Assembly: GCF_039543225.1 (NCBI RefSeq)
Contig: NZ_BAABJI010000004.1
Coordinates: 434,001 to 498,000 of the forward strand
DNA: 64,000 bases
Direction of reading: 5' to 3'
Source of the DNA: Mucilaginibacter defluvii
GTDB taxonomy: Bacteria > Bacteroidota > Bacteroidia > Sphingobacteriales > Sphingobacteriaceae
Shown: positions 18,247-26,030 of the stretch, in pieces
How positions within the stretch are numbered: position 1 is the stretch's first letter
Layout: each line of letters opens with the position of its first letter
The notes under the pieces: generated by a model
Told to the model about the DNA's origin: nothing
Seen by the model: the letters and a program-made list of their open reading frames with translations, nothing else
Databases searched by the model: none
Made by a program: the position numbers and the translations under genes

Positions 18247-18740
18247 TTACTTAAATAAATATAATCATTTACAAAAACGCCTTTTTTTGAAAGCGCTTTA
18301 TTAATTTGTATTCTCTGCTTGGTTGAGAGCCTTGAATGGTTAATATCTAAACGTTTAAGTGAAGGCATTTTTTCGAGAATTCTGATAACCTCATCCACGT
18401 TTGTTTTTTTTGCAAAGCATAATTCGAGTGTATGTAGCTTTTTCAAATTTGGGAAAGATTGCGGGAGGCCACTGACATACAAACCGATAAGTTTTAAATC
18501 CTCTAATTCAATCAGGTGTGTAATTTTGTCTAAATATTCAAAATAATGCGCACCATAGGCAATGTCTACATCAACACCCCATGGGCCCTGGTAGGTATTT
18601 TCGCCATTTTCTACGTAAAGGCCTTGAATGTTATTAGGTAGAAAAGTTAGTTGCGTATCAGCTTCAGCAAGCTTTACGAAGTCTGCATACTTTTCGTAAT
18701 GCTTGAAGTTTGATAAAGGTTTCAAACTTTCAAATGCCAT
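18243..18740 (-). CDS. Leucine-rich-repeat protein at the toxin locus edge
   Basis: A 165-residue cytoplasmic protein without signal. The C-terminal half has leucine-rich-repeat spacing (LEDLKLIGLYVSGLP, LKKLHTLELCFAKK, MPSLKRLDINHSRL), about three repeats of 22-25 residues. The N-terminal half contains an aromatic-rich part (YQGPWGVDVDIAYGAHYFEYL). It lies just downstream of two toxin-immunity cassettes on the same strand and is somewhat AT-richer than cydB. Many genes at this position in toxin loci are accessory immunity proteins, so that role is a reasonable guess. It could also be unrelated. Confidence 0.7.
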   Translation of the reverse strand: MAFESLKPLSNFKHYEKYADFVKLAEADTQLTFLPNNIQGLYVENGENTYQGPWGVDVDIAYGAHYFEYLDKITHLIELEDLKLIGLYVSGLPQSFPNLKKLHTLELCFAKKTNVDEVIRILEKMPSLKRLDINHSRLSTKQRIQINKALSKKGVFVNDYIYLSN

Positions 18741-18892
18741 TTAGTTATCCCCCTATTATTAAAGAATCATCTACCGTAATCACTCTTCGAAAGCCTTTTT
18801 ATAATATTTTTTGCTGCTGAATTAAGAGCTGTGAACCATAAATATCAAGAGTATACGGTATCTTGAAAGTTCATGGCATTGATCGTGCTAAA

Positions 18893-19648
18893 TCATCTTT
18901 CCGGTACACTCAACGGCTTATCCCATAACTCATCTAAAAAATCGTATCCTTCATATTTTTCAAGCGGTTGTACAGGCATCAACTCAACCGGAACCAGCGA
19001 ACTTTTCAAATCTATCTCGATGCCGCGCATCCAGGCAAGCTTGTTTAACCCGGCAGCATCCCTTGAAAAAAATCGGGGAAATAATTGATTATCATCCAGT
19101 TTTTTAGGCTTATCGATGAGCTTTTTCAGTCCTTGCTCAATTAAAGTCTGGTCATCGTTTCTGAAACCTACAAATGCGTCATGATAACCCTCCAGGTGTA
19201 TCAGCTTAGGATGTTTTACCAATCGGCCTATACAGTGGATATTCCAGTCGAGCTTGCCCCAGTCTTCAAGTAAAATATTCTGTACCGCATTCGGCAACTG
19301 GTAGCCAATATTGATCTCGCCCTCCACCTTGTTTCTTAGAATACTATATCTACTAATAAGTTTAGCGTTGTCTGAAAGCAGGGCGTAACTAATCCGGTAC
19401 ATAAGAAGAGATTGATCAAACTTTGTCAGCATAAACTCTGGAATAAGCGCCGCGCGGTAAAAAAATTGCTTACTGGCTTGAAACGACTGGTTAACATATA
19501 TTTCATAAAGCGCAAATACTATGTTAGACCCTTCAAGTGAAGGAATATAATAATAAGCTCCGTAAGGCTCTTTTAATTTTTCCCTTACCTTTGCTTCGTC
19601 ATTTAACATACTATTGTAAATAAGAGTCAGATGCCCGAATTTTTCCAT
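18893..19648 (-). CDS. Imm49-like immunity protein, orphan cassette copy
   Basis: A 251-residue helical cytoplasmic protein. Its C-terminal blocks (FFSRDAAGLNKLAWMRGIEID and SLVPVELMPVQPL) resemble the Imm49 family as I recall it. It overlaps the stop of the toxin tip upstream (19648), forming a TAATG junction, so the pair is translationally coupled. Compared with its paralogue at 20203-20967, residues 119-251 are nearly identical while residues 1-118 differ widely. The divergent part is expected to carry toxin-binding specificity. It should neutralise the tip encoded at 19648-20031. The family call is from memory. Confidence 0.75.
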   Translation of the reverse strand: MEKFGHLTLIYNSMLNDEAKVREKLKEPYGAYYYIPSLEGSNIVFALYEIYVNQSFQASKQFFYRAALIPEFMLTKFDQSLLMYRISYALLSDNAKLISRYSILRNKVEGEINIGYQLPNAVQNILLEDWGKLDWNIHCIGRLVKHPKLIHLEGYHDAFVGFRNDDQTLIEQGLKKLIDKPKKLDDNQLFPRFFSRDAAGLNKLAWMRGIEIDLKSSLVPVELMPVQPLEKYEGYDFLDELWDKPLSVPER

Positions 19649-20031
19649 TATTTATAATCTGTAAGTCTTAAAATTACGATTTCCTTTGTGCTTTTGTCAA
19701 CGGCCGAAACTGTTTTAGTGATTTTCGACAGGTTATTGTTGAGCACCTCACCTAAGTTCTTGATCGCCGGATCGGGACTAATTCTCATGTCCAGAATAGT
19801 TTGGTTGATCCAATCGTTACTCATCTGCGCTGCCTTACCTCCCTGTGTTTTAGCATTCAACTTAATTGTCCCAATACTGCTCATTTGCTTGGCTTCATTA
19901 ATAATAATCTCGGTTGGGTTAGAAAGGTCACCTTTTATGTAAACTGCGTCAAAGCCGTTGTTGCTACCTATCTTAGAGTTGAATTTTTGATATCCGTTGG
20001 TGGCAAATATATCATCTGCCAGTTTTTCCAT
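19648..20031 (-). CDS. Orphan toxin C-terminal domain (second tip)
   Basis: A 127-residue free-standing copy of the tip of the toxin precursor. Residues 1-51 are identical to the tip of the full-length toxin, including the putative nuclease block NGFDAVY followed by IIINEAKQ (PD-(D/E)XK-like D and E-x-K). Residues 52-127 have diverged apart from the shared TKTVSAVDKST and final strand. DNA similarity extends 22 bases upstream of the ATG to 20053, then stops abruptly, so the ATG is an internal Met of the parent and there is no export signal. This is the orphan-cassette arrangement known in polymorphic toxin loci. Whether it is expressed is unclear. Confidence 0.75.
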   Translation of the reverse strand: MEKLADDIFATNGYQKFNSKIGSNNGFDAVYIKGDLSNPTEIIINEAKQMSSIGTIKLNAKTQGGKAAQMSNDWINQTILDMRISPDPAIKNLGEVLNNNLSKITKTVSAVDKSTKEIVILRLTDYK

Positions 20032-20073
20032 TTTTGTGCCCGCCTGGTCGCCGCTTCATAAATCTTAATGTAA

Positions 20074-20099
20074 AAAGTCCTCCCGACCGGGAGGACTTT
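20074..20099. terminator. Terminator between the two toxin-immunity cassettes
   Basis: AAAGTCCTCCC (20074-20084) and GGGAGGACTTT (20089-20099) form an 11-bp stem with a 4-base loop and A/T-rich ends in both directions. It follows the immunity gene of the main operon and precedes the orphan cassette, separating them transcriptionally. Confidence 0.75.
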
Positions 20100-20202
20100 A
20101 GTCTTTATCATCATTTAAGCAAGTGGGAAAATATCGTCCGCCGATTATGAAGGCAAGCATTCCTCTTATTTAATGTTGGCATTTGACTCAATTTTGGCAT
20201 GA

Positions 20203-20967
20203 TTATCTTTCCGGTATACTCAACGGCTTATCCCATAACTCATCTAAAAAATCGTATCCTTCATATTTTTCAAGTGGTTGTACAGGCATCAACTCAACCG
20301 GAACCAGCGAACTTTTCAAATCTATCTCCATGCCGCGCATCCAAGCCAGCTTGTTTAGCCCGGCGGCGTCTCTCGAAAAAAAACGTGGGATCAATGGATG
20401 GTCGTCCAGTTTTTTGGGCTTGGCGATAAGTTTCTTCAGTCCCTGCTCAATCAATGCCTGATCGTGATTTTTAAATCCGACAAAAGCATCAAGATAACCC
20501 TCTAAGTGCATCAATTTAGGGTGTTTTATCAGACGGCCTATACAGTGGATATTCCAGTCAAGCTTGTCCCGGTCTTCCAGTAAAATATTCTGCACCGCAT
20601 TTGGTACTTGGTAACCAATCCCGGTTTCATGGTTGATTTTATTCTTTAGAATACTGTAACTCTTTATAATGTCCCGATTGTCTGACAGTAGGGCATAACT
20701 AATCTGGTACATACCCGAATCCAGAACTCTCCTGTCAAATTTTTCCGACATAAATTGAGGAATGAGCGCAGCCCGGTAGAAAAGTTGCTTGCTTATGGCA
20801 AAATTTTTACGCACATATATTTCATACATAGCATAAATAACATTTGAATATTCTAAAGGTGGGACATAGAAATAAACCCCGTCGGGTTCCTTTATTTTGG
20901 GAATAATCTCCTCATCGCTTTCCAGATAAGTGTTATAACCATTAATTAACTGTTCAAATTTTTCCAT
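20203..20967 (-). CDS. Imm49-like immunity protein of the full-length toxin
   Basis: From ATG 20967 this is a 254-residue helical protein, paralogous to 18893-19648. The start lies 1 base after the toxin stop codon (20969), typical of coupled toxin-immunity pairs. The frame is open further upstream to 20997, but the MEKF start aligns with the paralogue. Residues from about 122 to the end match the paralogue almost perfectly (NAVQNILLED, LDWNIHCIGRL, FFSRDAAGLNKLAW); the N-terminal half differs. It is expected to bind and block the nuclease-like tip of the toxin in the producing cell. A terminator follows. Confidence 0.8.
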   Translation of the reverse strand: MEKFEQLINGYNTYLESDEEIIPKIKEPDGVYFYVPPLEYSNVIYAMYEIYVRKNFAISKQLFYRAALIPQFMSEKFDRRVLDSGMYQISYALLSDNRDIIKSYSILKNKINHETGIGYQVPNAVQNILLEDRDKLDWNIHCIGRLIKHPKLMHLEGYLDAFVGFKNHDQALIEQGLKKLIAKPKKLDDHPLIPRFFSRDAAGLNKLAWMRGMEIDLKSSLVPVELMPVQPLEKYEGYDFLDELWDKPLSIPER

Positions 20968-20968
20968 A

Positions 20969-22906
20969 TTAATATCCAAGTAATTTAAGAATAACAATTT
21001 CTTGGGTAGATTTATCTACTGCAGAAACAGTTTTCGTAATAAGTGTCCTGTTTTTACGTAAAGCTAAGCCTAAGTTCTTTATTTGGGAATCACTGTGTAT
21101 TACCATTTGCTCAATAGTTTGATCAATCCATGCTTCACTCATTTGAGCCGATTTGCCTCCTTGGGTTGCCGGATTCAACTTAATCGTACCCACATTACTC
21201 ATTTGCTTGGCTTCATTAATAATGATCTCGGTTGGGTTTGAAAGATCACCTTTTATGTAAACCGCGTCAAAGCCGTTGTTGCTGCCTATCTTAGAGTTGA
21301 ATTTTTGATATCCGTTGGTGGCAAATATATCATCTGCCAGTTTTTCCATTTTTGTGCCCGCCTGGTCGCCGTACTTAATAATGTCGTTAATTGCATTTTT
21401 TAATGTGGTGCTTGTTGGCGATATTCTTAAACCAAAAGTGTTAATTAGGTAAGCGTTTAAATTGGTGAGGGTAGCATCAGCCGGTTTAATTGCTTTTAAC
21501 GTTTTAAGCGAAGCATGATTTAAAGTAGTGATGGCTACTTTTATAAGTTTTACCTCTTTCCCTATTTTAATAGCCCTGTAGCCGTTTTTCCCGATGCTAT
21601 TAACAATTGGCACCGTTTTGACAACGGTTTTAACCCATTTACCTCCTGTAGCCACCCAGCCTACAACCGGCATGGCTGCTGCGGCGCTAAACGCGCAATT
21701 AATTTTGTCTCCTTCAAGATAGTATATTCCAGCGTTTGTCAGGTCAGCAGCTTCGCCGAATAATGGGAACATGCCTGCCACATCAAGCATAAAATGAACT
21801 TCGCCTTTGACCGTATTCCAGCAAGCAACAGCCGCTAATTTCTGTGTTGACCAGCCAGGATTGTTTAGTTTTAATATTTCATATTCAATATAAAAAGTTT
21901 GGACATTACCAATAATCGGGTTCATAATTATCATTGAAGGTGATGGCCATGATGTAACTTCTTCACCAGCTTCAATTTGGGCAAGAGCGGGGCTGTTAAA
22001 AAAAGCATTTTCAACGTCGGCGTATTTCAAGGTAATTCCAGTCGTAGGATCGGTGTAAACATCGGTACTCGATGGAGCAGTTGTACCGGTTGTTCCACTT
22101 CTGGTGTAAACAAAAATATTCCCCTCAGAAGTTATAGCGGGAGTAGACGGTAAAATAATTATGCCATTGCCAGCAGTAATTGGTGGAATTCCACTATCTC
22201 CATTTGTTGGCGTGTTGCTTGTTCCATCGGGGCCACCATTACCCATAGCATAATATATTCCTACTTGAAAAGGCCCGTTGTTGATTGCCGGTGTGAAATA
22301 TGTTGCTAGCAGCCTTCTTTCCCCATTGGCTGTGTAATATATTTCAACCAGCTTACCCGTAAATTTTTTTCCATTAGAGCTTTGTACTTCGCCGTTAAAA
22401 GGCCCAACAACGGTGTGCGTGCCGGATTCATTCAGATCCTTTACTAATTGGTTAAAATTTACAATTTCAATTCTGCAATTAAGGCAGTTTTGATCCATGC
22501 CATAATTCTTAATAGGTTTGGTTGGCTTAGCCGGTGCGGTAGGGCAAGGCGCCGGATCAGTAGGATTAGGAAAACCATCATCCGGTGGCCTAACCAGGTT
22601 GACTTTCTGGCCTCCTTTTGTGGTTGAAACATTTACTGGTACGCATGGCGACGGATCCGGACTCGTGCCTACACTTCCTCCACTGCCGCTTCCCGAGCCC
22701 CCCGATCCTGACCCTGGATTGGTTATCGTGACATCCCCCTGATCTATCATGATGCACTCGGTATAGCTACGCACGTAATCTTGGGTACAACCTTTAAATA
22801 TTTCATACGGATTTTCGGGCGTACCACCCCATTCGCACCACACTTGATATACATCATATGTGGTGCATGATTCAACGAGATTGTTTTTACAGTTTGTACC
22901 TTTTTT
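20969..22906 (-). CDS. Polymorphic toxin precursor, 3' part (pre-toxin region and nuclease-like tip)
   Basis: This frame is open from 22906 (just after a TAA) to 20969. Its first possible start is GTG at 22843, but coding character begins right at the A8 run (GTNCKNNLVESC, then VYQVWCEWGG), so it continues the lipoprotein frame of 22747-23529 after a -1 shift. Order: Cys-rich part, Gly/Ser and Pro/Thr linkers (about 22450-22720), a central beta region, a pre-toxin helical part (MFPLFGEAADLTNAGIYYLEGD, like PT-TG), a Leu/Ala linker, then the tip (NGFDAVY, INEAKQMS), resembling PD-(D/E)XK nucleases. The joined protein has about 854 residues. Target and delivery route are unknown. Confidence 0.8.
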   Translation of the reverse strand, partial: KKGTNCKNNLVESCTTYDVYQVWCEWGGTPENPYEIFKGCTQDYVRSYTECIMIDQGDVTITNPGSGSGGSGSGSGGSVGTSPDPSPCVPVNVSTTKGGQKVNLVRPPDDGFPNPTDPAPCPTAPAKPTKPIKNYGMDQNCLNCRIEIVNFNQLVKDLNESGTHTVVGPFNGEVQSSNGKKFTGKLVEIYYTANGERRLLATYFTPAINNGPFQVGIYYAMGNGGPDGTSNTPTNGDSGIPPITAGNGIIILPSTPAITSEGNIFVYTRSGTTGTTAPSSTDVYTDPTTGITLKYADVENAFFNSPALAQIEAGEEVTSWPSPSMIIMNPIIGNVQTFYIEYEILKLNNPGWSTQKLAAVACWNTVKGEVHFMLDVAGMFPLFGEAADLTNAGIYYLEGDKINCAFSAAAAMPVVGWVATGGKWVKTVVKTVPIVNSIGKNGYRAIKIGKEVKLIKVAITTLNHASLKTLKAIKPADATLTNLNAYLINTFGLRISPTSTTLKNAINDIIKYGDQAGTKMEKLADDIFATNGYQKFNSKIGSNNGFDAVYIKGDLSNPTEIIINEAKQMSNVGTIKLNPATQGGKSAQMSEAWIDQTIEQMVIHSDSQIKNLGLALRKNRTLITKTVSAVDKSTQEIVILKLLGY

Positions 22907-23529
22907 TTACTACCGGTACTGTTCTGGTCAACCTTTTTCTGCCGGTTCATTTTCCGCAACAGGTTACCATGCTCATATATCCACCCGCTCACAAATTCAC
23001 CCTTGGGGGTTGAGTAAATCACTAACCCGCTAAAGTTATTATCACGGTGGTTGTATTTATTCTTTTGTAGTTTGGTCGGGTCGCCGTTAATATAGCTTGA
23101 GTCAGCAATCACTGTCATTACATAGGCATTCACCTCTTCGCCGTTTTTGAGCAACACAAAAGAGCTATGGCTGTATTTGGGGTTATAGCTTTTACCGTCG
23201 GAGTTGTTAAGGCCGATCAGGTAATCACCGGTTTCGGCGGGCAGTTCAATCACATCATCATCGCCGCGCCGGTAAACGTCAGCCGCATCCCAATCCGGCT
23301 GAATGATCTGGCTGATGTCAGCCCGGCCGTTTGCACCTGCATCATTGGTTTGCTTGCCCGATATCGGGTACTTGCCCTGGTACCATGCTTTTACTTTGTT
23401 AAGATCGACATCGGCAGGCGCGGTAGTTCCATTTGGTAGAATATCCTTACGGCAACTGTAAATAAAAATGCTGGTTAACAGCAGTAGCAAAGCAATGCTT
23501 CCGCTTAAGAAAGGTTTAGTTGTTTTCAT
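22747..23529 (-). CDS. Polymorphic toxin precursor, 5' part (lipoprotein N terminus)
   Basis: A 260-residue frame starting at ATG 23529 with a lipoprotein signal (lipobox FIYSC) and an extracytoplasmic domain (about 40-205: TGDYLIGLN, HSSFVLLKNGEEVNAYVMTVI, GLVIYSTPKGEFVSGW). After residue 207 (DQNSTGSKK) the frame runs out of phase at the A8 run and ends in about 50 residues of non-homologous sequence. The true protein is very probably the fusion with 20969-22906. The start has no close neighbour upstream; cutC is divergent. The N-terminal part likely anchors the toxin in the outer membrane. Confidence 0.8.
   Translation of the reverse strand: MKTTKPFLSGSIALLLLLTSIFIYSCRKDILPNGTTAPADVDLNKVKAWYQGKYPISGKQTNDAGANGRADISQIIQPDWDAADVYRRGDDDVIELPAETGDYLIGLNNSDGKSYNPKYSHSSFVLLKNGEEVNAYVMTVIADSSYINGDPTKLQKNKYNHRDNNFSGLVIYSTPKGEFVSGWIYEHGNLLRKMNRQKKVDQNSTGSKKKVQTVKTISLNHAPHMMYIKCGANGVVRPKIRMKYLKVVPKITCVAIPSAS
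22901..22908 (-). other. Homopolymer slippery site joining the two toxin frames
   Basis: On the minus strand, eight A precede GG. In the zero frame the codons are AAA AAA AAG, containing the heptamer A AAA AAG used for -1 frameshifting in E. coli dnaX. A -1 shift here gives GGT ACA AAC and opens the whole toxin frame. Nine A would also restore it. An inverted repeat GCACCAC/GTGGTGC (22835-22841 and 22860-22866) lies 34 bases downstream, farther than usual stimulators. Confidence 0.7.
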
Positions 23530-23669
23530 GAAAGGCTATAGGTTAATTTATGCGAAAGATAAAAACAATAAACTGTTCATGCAAAATAACTTTAGCGAAA
23601 AATTCAGACATTAATTTTTACCAACCCGCCAATCTCAAAACCGCTATCTTTAGTCGATTGAAAAACATT

Positions 23670-24398
23670 ATGACTAAGAGAATATTAGAAGTATGCGCGT
23701 TCAACGTACAATCGTGTATTATCGCTGAACGGGCGGGGGCTGTTCGGGTTGAATTGTGCGATAATCCTATCGAGGGTGGCACTACACCGAGTTACGGCGC
23801 AATTAAACAGGCACGCGAAAGCGTGGGTATCGATATTTACCCGATCATACGGCCACGCTCCGGGAATTATTATTATAGTGATGAGGAATATGCCATCATC
23901 AAAAAGGATATTGTGCTTTGCCGTGAGCTGGGTTGCAACGGCATATCGGTAGGTGCGCAAACCGTTAATGCCAAAATTGATACCGAGTGGCTCAAGCGCA
24001 TTGCTGACTGGGCCGGCCCTATGGGCGTTACCTGCAATCGTGCTTTTGATGGCACGCCTGACCCTTTCAAGGCGCTTGAGGATATCATTGCCTGCGGTTG
24101 CGAGCGTGTGCTTACCTCGGGCCAGGCCAGTGCCGCACCCGAAGCCGGCGAGCTGCTGGGTAAACTGGTTGAACAGGCTGCCGGGCGGATCATCATTATG
24201 CCGGGGGCCGGGGTTAAATCAGTTAACCTGCAAAAGCTTATTGAGCAGAGTAATGCAACGCAATACCATTCGTCGGCACGTATAGTAGCGCCTAACCCGC
24301 TTACGTACATCAATACCCAAATAAGCGATTACGGTAACGTTTATATTGCCGACGAAAACGAAGTTGCCGCTATGGTAACTATATTGAACAACAACTAA
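23670..24398 (+). CDS. cutC: CutC family protein
   Basis: From ATG 23670 the protein has 242 residues, the normal CutC length; the frame is open to 23550 but the first 40 codons look non-coding. It is a TIM-barrel protein with ERAGAVRVELCDNPIEGG near the start, PIIRPRSGNYYYSDEE, and TSGQASAAPEAG, RIIIMPGAGV late, all CutC landmarks. The family was linked to copper homeostasis, though its biochemical role is debated. It is followed 14 bases later by an AhpD-like gene. It is divergent from the toxin locus. Confidence 0.93.
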   Translation: MTKRILEVCAFNVQSCIIAERAGAVRVELCDNPIEGGTTPSYGAIKQARESVGIDIYPIIRPRSGNYYYSDEEYAIIKKDIVLCRELGCNGISVGAQTVNAKIDTEWLKRIADWAGPMGVTCNRAFDGTPDPFKALEDIIACGCERVLTSGQASAAPEAGELLGKLVEQAAGRIIIMPGAGVKSVNLQKLIEQSNATQYHSSARIVAPNPLTYINTQISDYGNVYIADENEVAAMVTILNNN

Positions 24399-24412
24399 TA
24401 TTATACACGAAG

Positions 24413-24766
24413 ATGGGAAAGCTGATCGACGACTTTAACGCGTACCGAACAAAAATGAACGACCGTATTATGGATACGGCCAACACCAATATAAAACGCT
24501 TTTTTGCATTAGATACCACCACCTATGCCGATGGCGCGCTGGATGTGAAAACTAAAGAAATGCTGGGTTTGGTAGCATCCATGGTTTTACGTTGCGATGA
24601 TTGCATAAAATATCACCTTGGCAAATGTTACGAAGCCGGCATAAAGCACGATGAAATGAACGAGGTGTTTATGATAGCCAACCTGGTGGGCGGCTCAATT
24701 GTAATACCACATTACCGCCGTGCGGTAGAGTATTGGGATGAGTTAAACGAGCAGCAAACGGTTTAA
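24413..24766 (+). CDS. AhpD/carboxymuconolactone decarboxylase-like protein
   Basis: A 117-residue all-helical protein with the redox motif C61-x2-C64 and His68 (RCDDCIKYH), which is the AhpD-type thiol and proton relay. The order (KTKEMLGLVASM, the CxxC helix, then GIKHDEMNEVFMIANLVGG) is standard. Members are peroxidase-linked disulfide reductases or decarboxylase-like enzymes. It is likely in an operon with cutC and the ABC permease (9 bases to the next start). Partner and substrate are unknown. Confidence 0.9.
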   Translation: MGKLIDDFNAYRTKMNDRIMDTANTNIKRFFALDTTTYADGALDVKTKEMLGLVASMVLRCDDCIKYHLGKCYEAGIKHDEMNEVFMIANLVGGSIVIPHYRRAVEYWDELNEQQTV

Positions 24767-24775
24767 GCTTTTACT

Positions 24776-25987
24776 TTGGCGGGCAATGATACCATAGCGC
24801 GTGTGCGGGCCATGCTGAGGCAGAACAAGCTGGCCGCATGCGGTTTGGCATTTATTATTGTCAGCATTGTATTGGCAACGCTTGGTTATGTGATAATGCC
24901 TGATAATACGCCTCTCGCTAATAATATGTCGGTGCAGCTAAGCGTGAAACATCCGGGTGCGCGTTATCAGATACTAAGAATCAGGAAGCCTGAGAAAGTA
25001 GATACGGTAAGCATCATCAGCAAAATGCTTTTTGGTCAGCCCGATGCTTATCGTGAAGTGCCGTTAACCGCTTTTCATTTTAAGGCTGACTCTATTTATA
25101 TTGACGAATATATAGGCGATGAAGATGCTCCTGAAAAACATGCCTATAATATATTCGAGGTACTCACCGGAAAAAAAACGGTTTATAAAAACGGGCTTGT
25201 GAGTTTCGCTTTGCCAAACGGAAAACAGCAGCAAGTGAATGCAGATGAGGGTATTTATAAACGTGTATCCGATGAGATAGTTGATAGGCAAATTGCAACC
25301 CGAACTTTTGTTTTAGGTAGCGATATTTACGGGCGTGATGTTTTGAGCAGGGTTATCCTTGGTGCCCGGGTGTCATTAGCGGTAGGATTTCTGGCGGTGC
25401 TGATTAGCCTTGTGATCGGTGTTTTAATCGGGGCTGTAGCAGGTTATTTCGGCGGCTGGGTTGATGCCATATTAAGCTGGCTGATGAACATCCTATGGTC
25501 GTTACCGGCATTGCTGCTGGTTATCGCCATATCCTTTGCGCTGGGCAAGGGCTTATGGCAAATATTTGTAGCGGTAGGTTTATCTATGTGGGTAGAGGTT
25601 GCGCGGTTGGTGCGCGGACAGGTAATGGCCGTTAAAAAAATGGAATATGTTGAAGCGGCGCGTGCCTTGGGTTATACGCATAGCCGCATTATTTTTAAGC
25701 ATATACTGCCTAATATTTTCGGGCCGGTGCTGGTTATCGCGGCATCTAACTTTGCATCAGCTATTTTGCTCGAGTCGGGCCTGAGTTTTTTGGGATTTGG
25801 CGCGCAGCCGCCTATGCCTACCTGGGGCGGAATGATTAAGGAGCATTATGGCTACATTGTAATGGATGCGGCTTACCTGGCCATAATTCCGGGCCTCGCC
25901 ATTATGCTTACGGTTTTCGCTTTTAACGTACTCACTACCGGGCTGCGCGACGCCTTTGACATAAAATCGCAGAATATTCGGGTATAA
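24776..25987 (+). CDS. DppC/OppC-like ABC transporter permease
   Basis: A 403-residue inner-membrane permease. TM1 (about 20-42) is followed by a periplasmic insertion of about 140 residues with LSVKHPGARYQILRIRKPEK, then DIYGRDVLSRVILGARVSLAVG and five helices, and the EAA loop EAARALGYTHSRIIFKHILPN where the ATPase docks. The family imports peptides or nickel; the long insertion is typical of Bacteroidota members. Start options are TTG 24776, 9 bases after the preceding stop, or ATG 24812. No ATPase, second permease or binding protein is adjacent, so partners must be encoded elsewhere. Confidence 0.92.
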   Translation: MAGNDTIARVRAMLRQNKLAACGLAFIIVSIVLATLGYVIMPDNTPLANNMSVQLSVKHPGARYQILRIRKPEKVDTVSIISKMLFGQPDAYREVPLTAFHFKADSIYIDEYIGDEDAPEKHAYNIFEVLTGKKTVYKNGLVSFALPNGKQQQVNADEGIYKRVSDEIVDRQIATRTFVLGSDIYGRDVLSRVILGARVSLAVGFLAVLISLVIGVLIGAVAGYFGGWVDAILSWLMNILWSLPALLLVIAISFALGKGLWQIFVAVGLSMWVEVARLVRGQVMAVKKMEYVEAARALGYTHSRIIFKHILPNIFGPVLVIAASNFASAILLESGLSFLGFGAQPPMPTWGGMIKEHYGYIVMDAAYLAIIPGLAIMLTVFAFNVLTTGLRDAFDIKSQNIRV

Positions 25988-26030
25988 GTTATATATTTTA
26001 TACTTTAGCCTGACACCCTTAGTAATAAGT

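Noticed and set aside
20100-20202. A third immunity or toxin fragment between the cassettes
   Set aside because: Only a terminator and AT-rich spacer; no frame with similarity to either cassette.
22747-22900. C-terminal 50 residues of the short lipoprotein frame as a real domain
   Set aside because: They are the out-of-frame reading of the toxin's Cys-rich region and show no coding pattern of their own.
23550-23669. 40-residue N-terminal extension of CutC
   Set aside because: Upstream codons are not CutC-like and the ATG at 23670 gives the usual family start.
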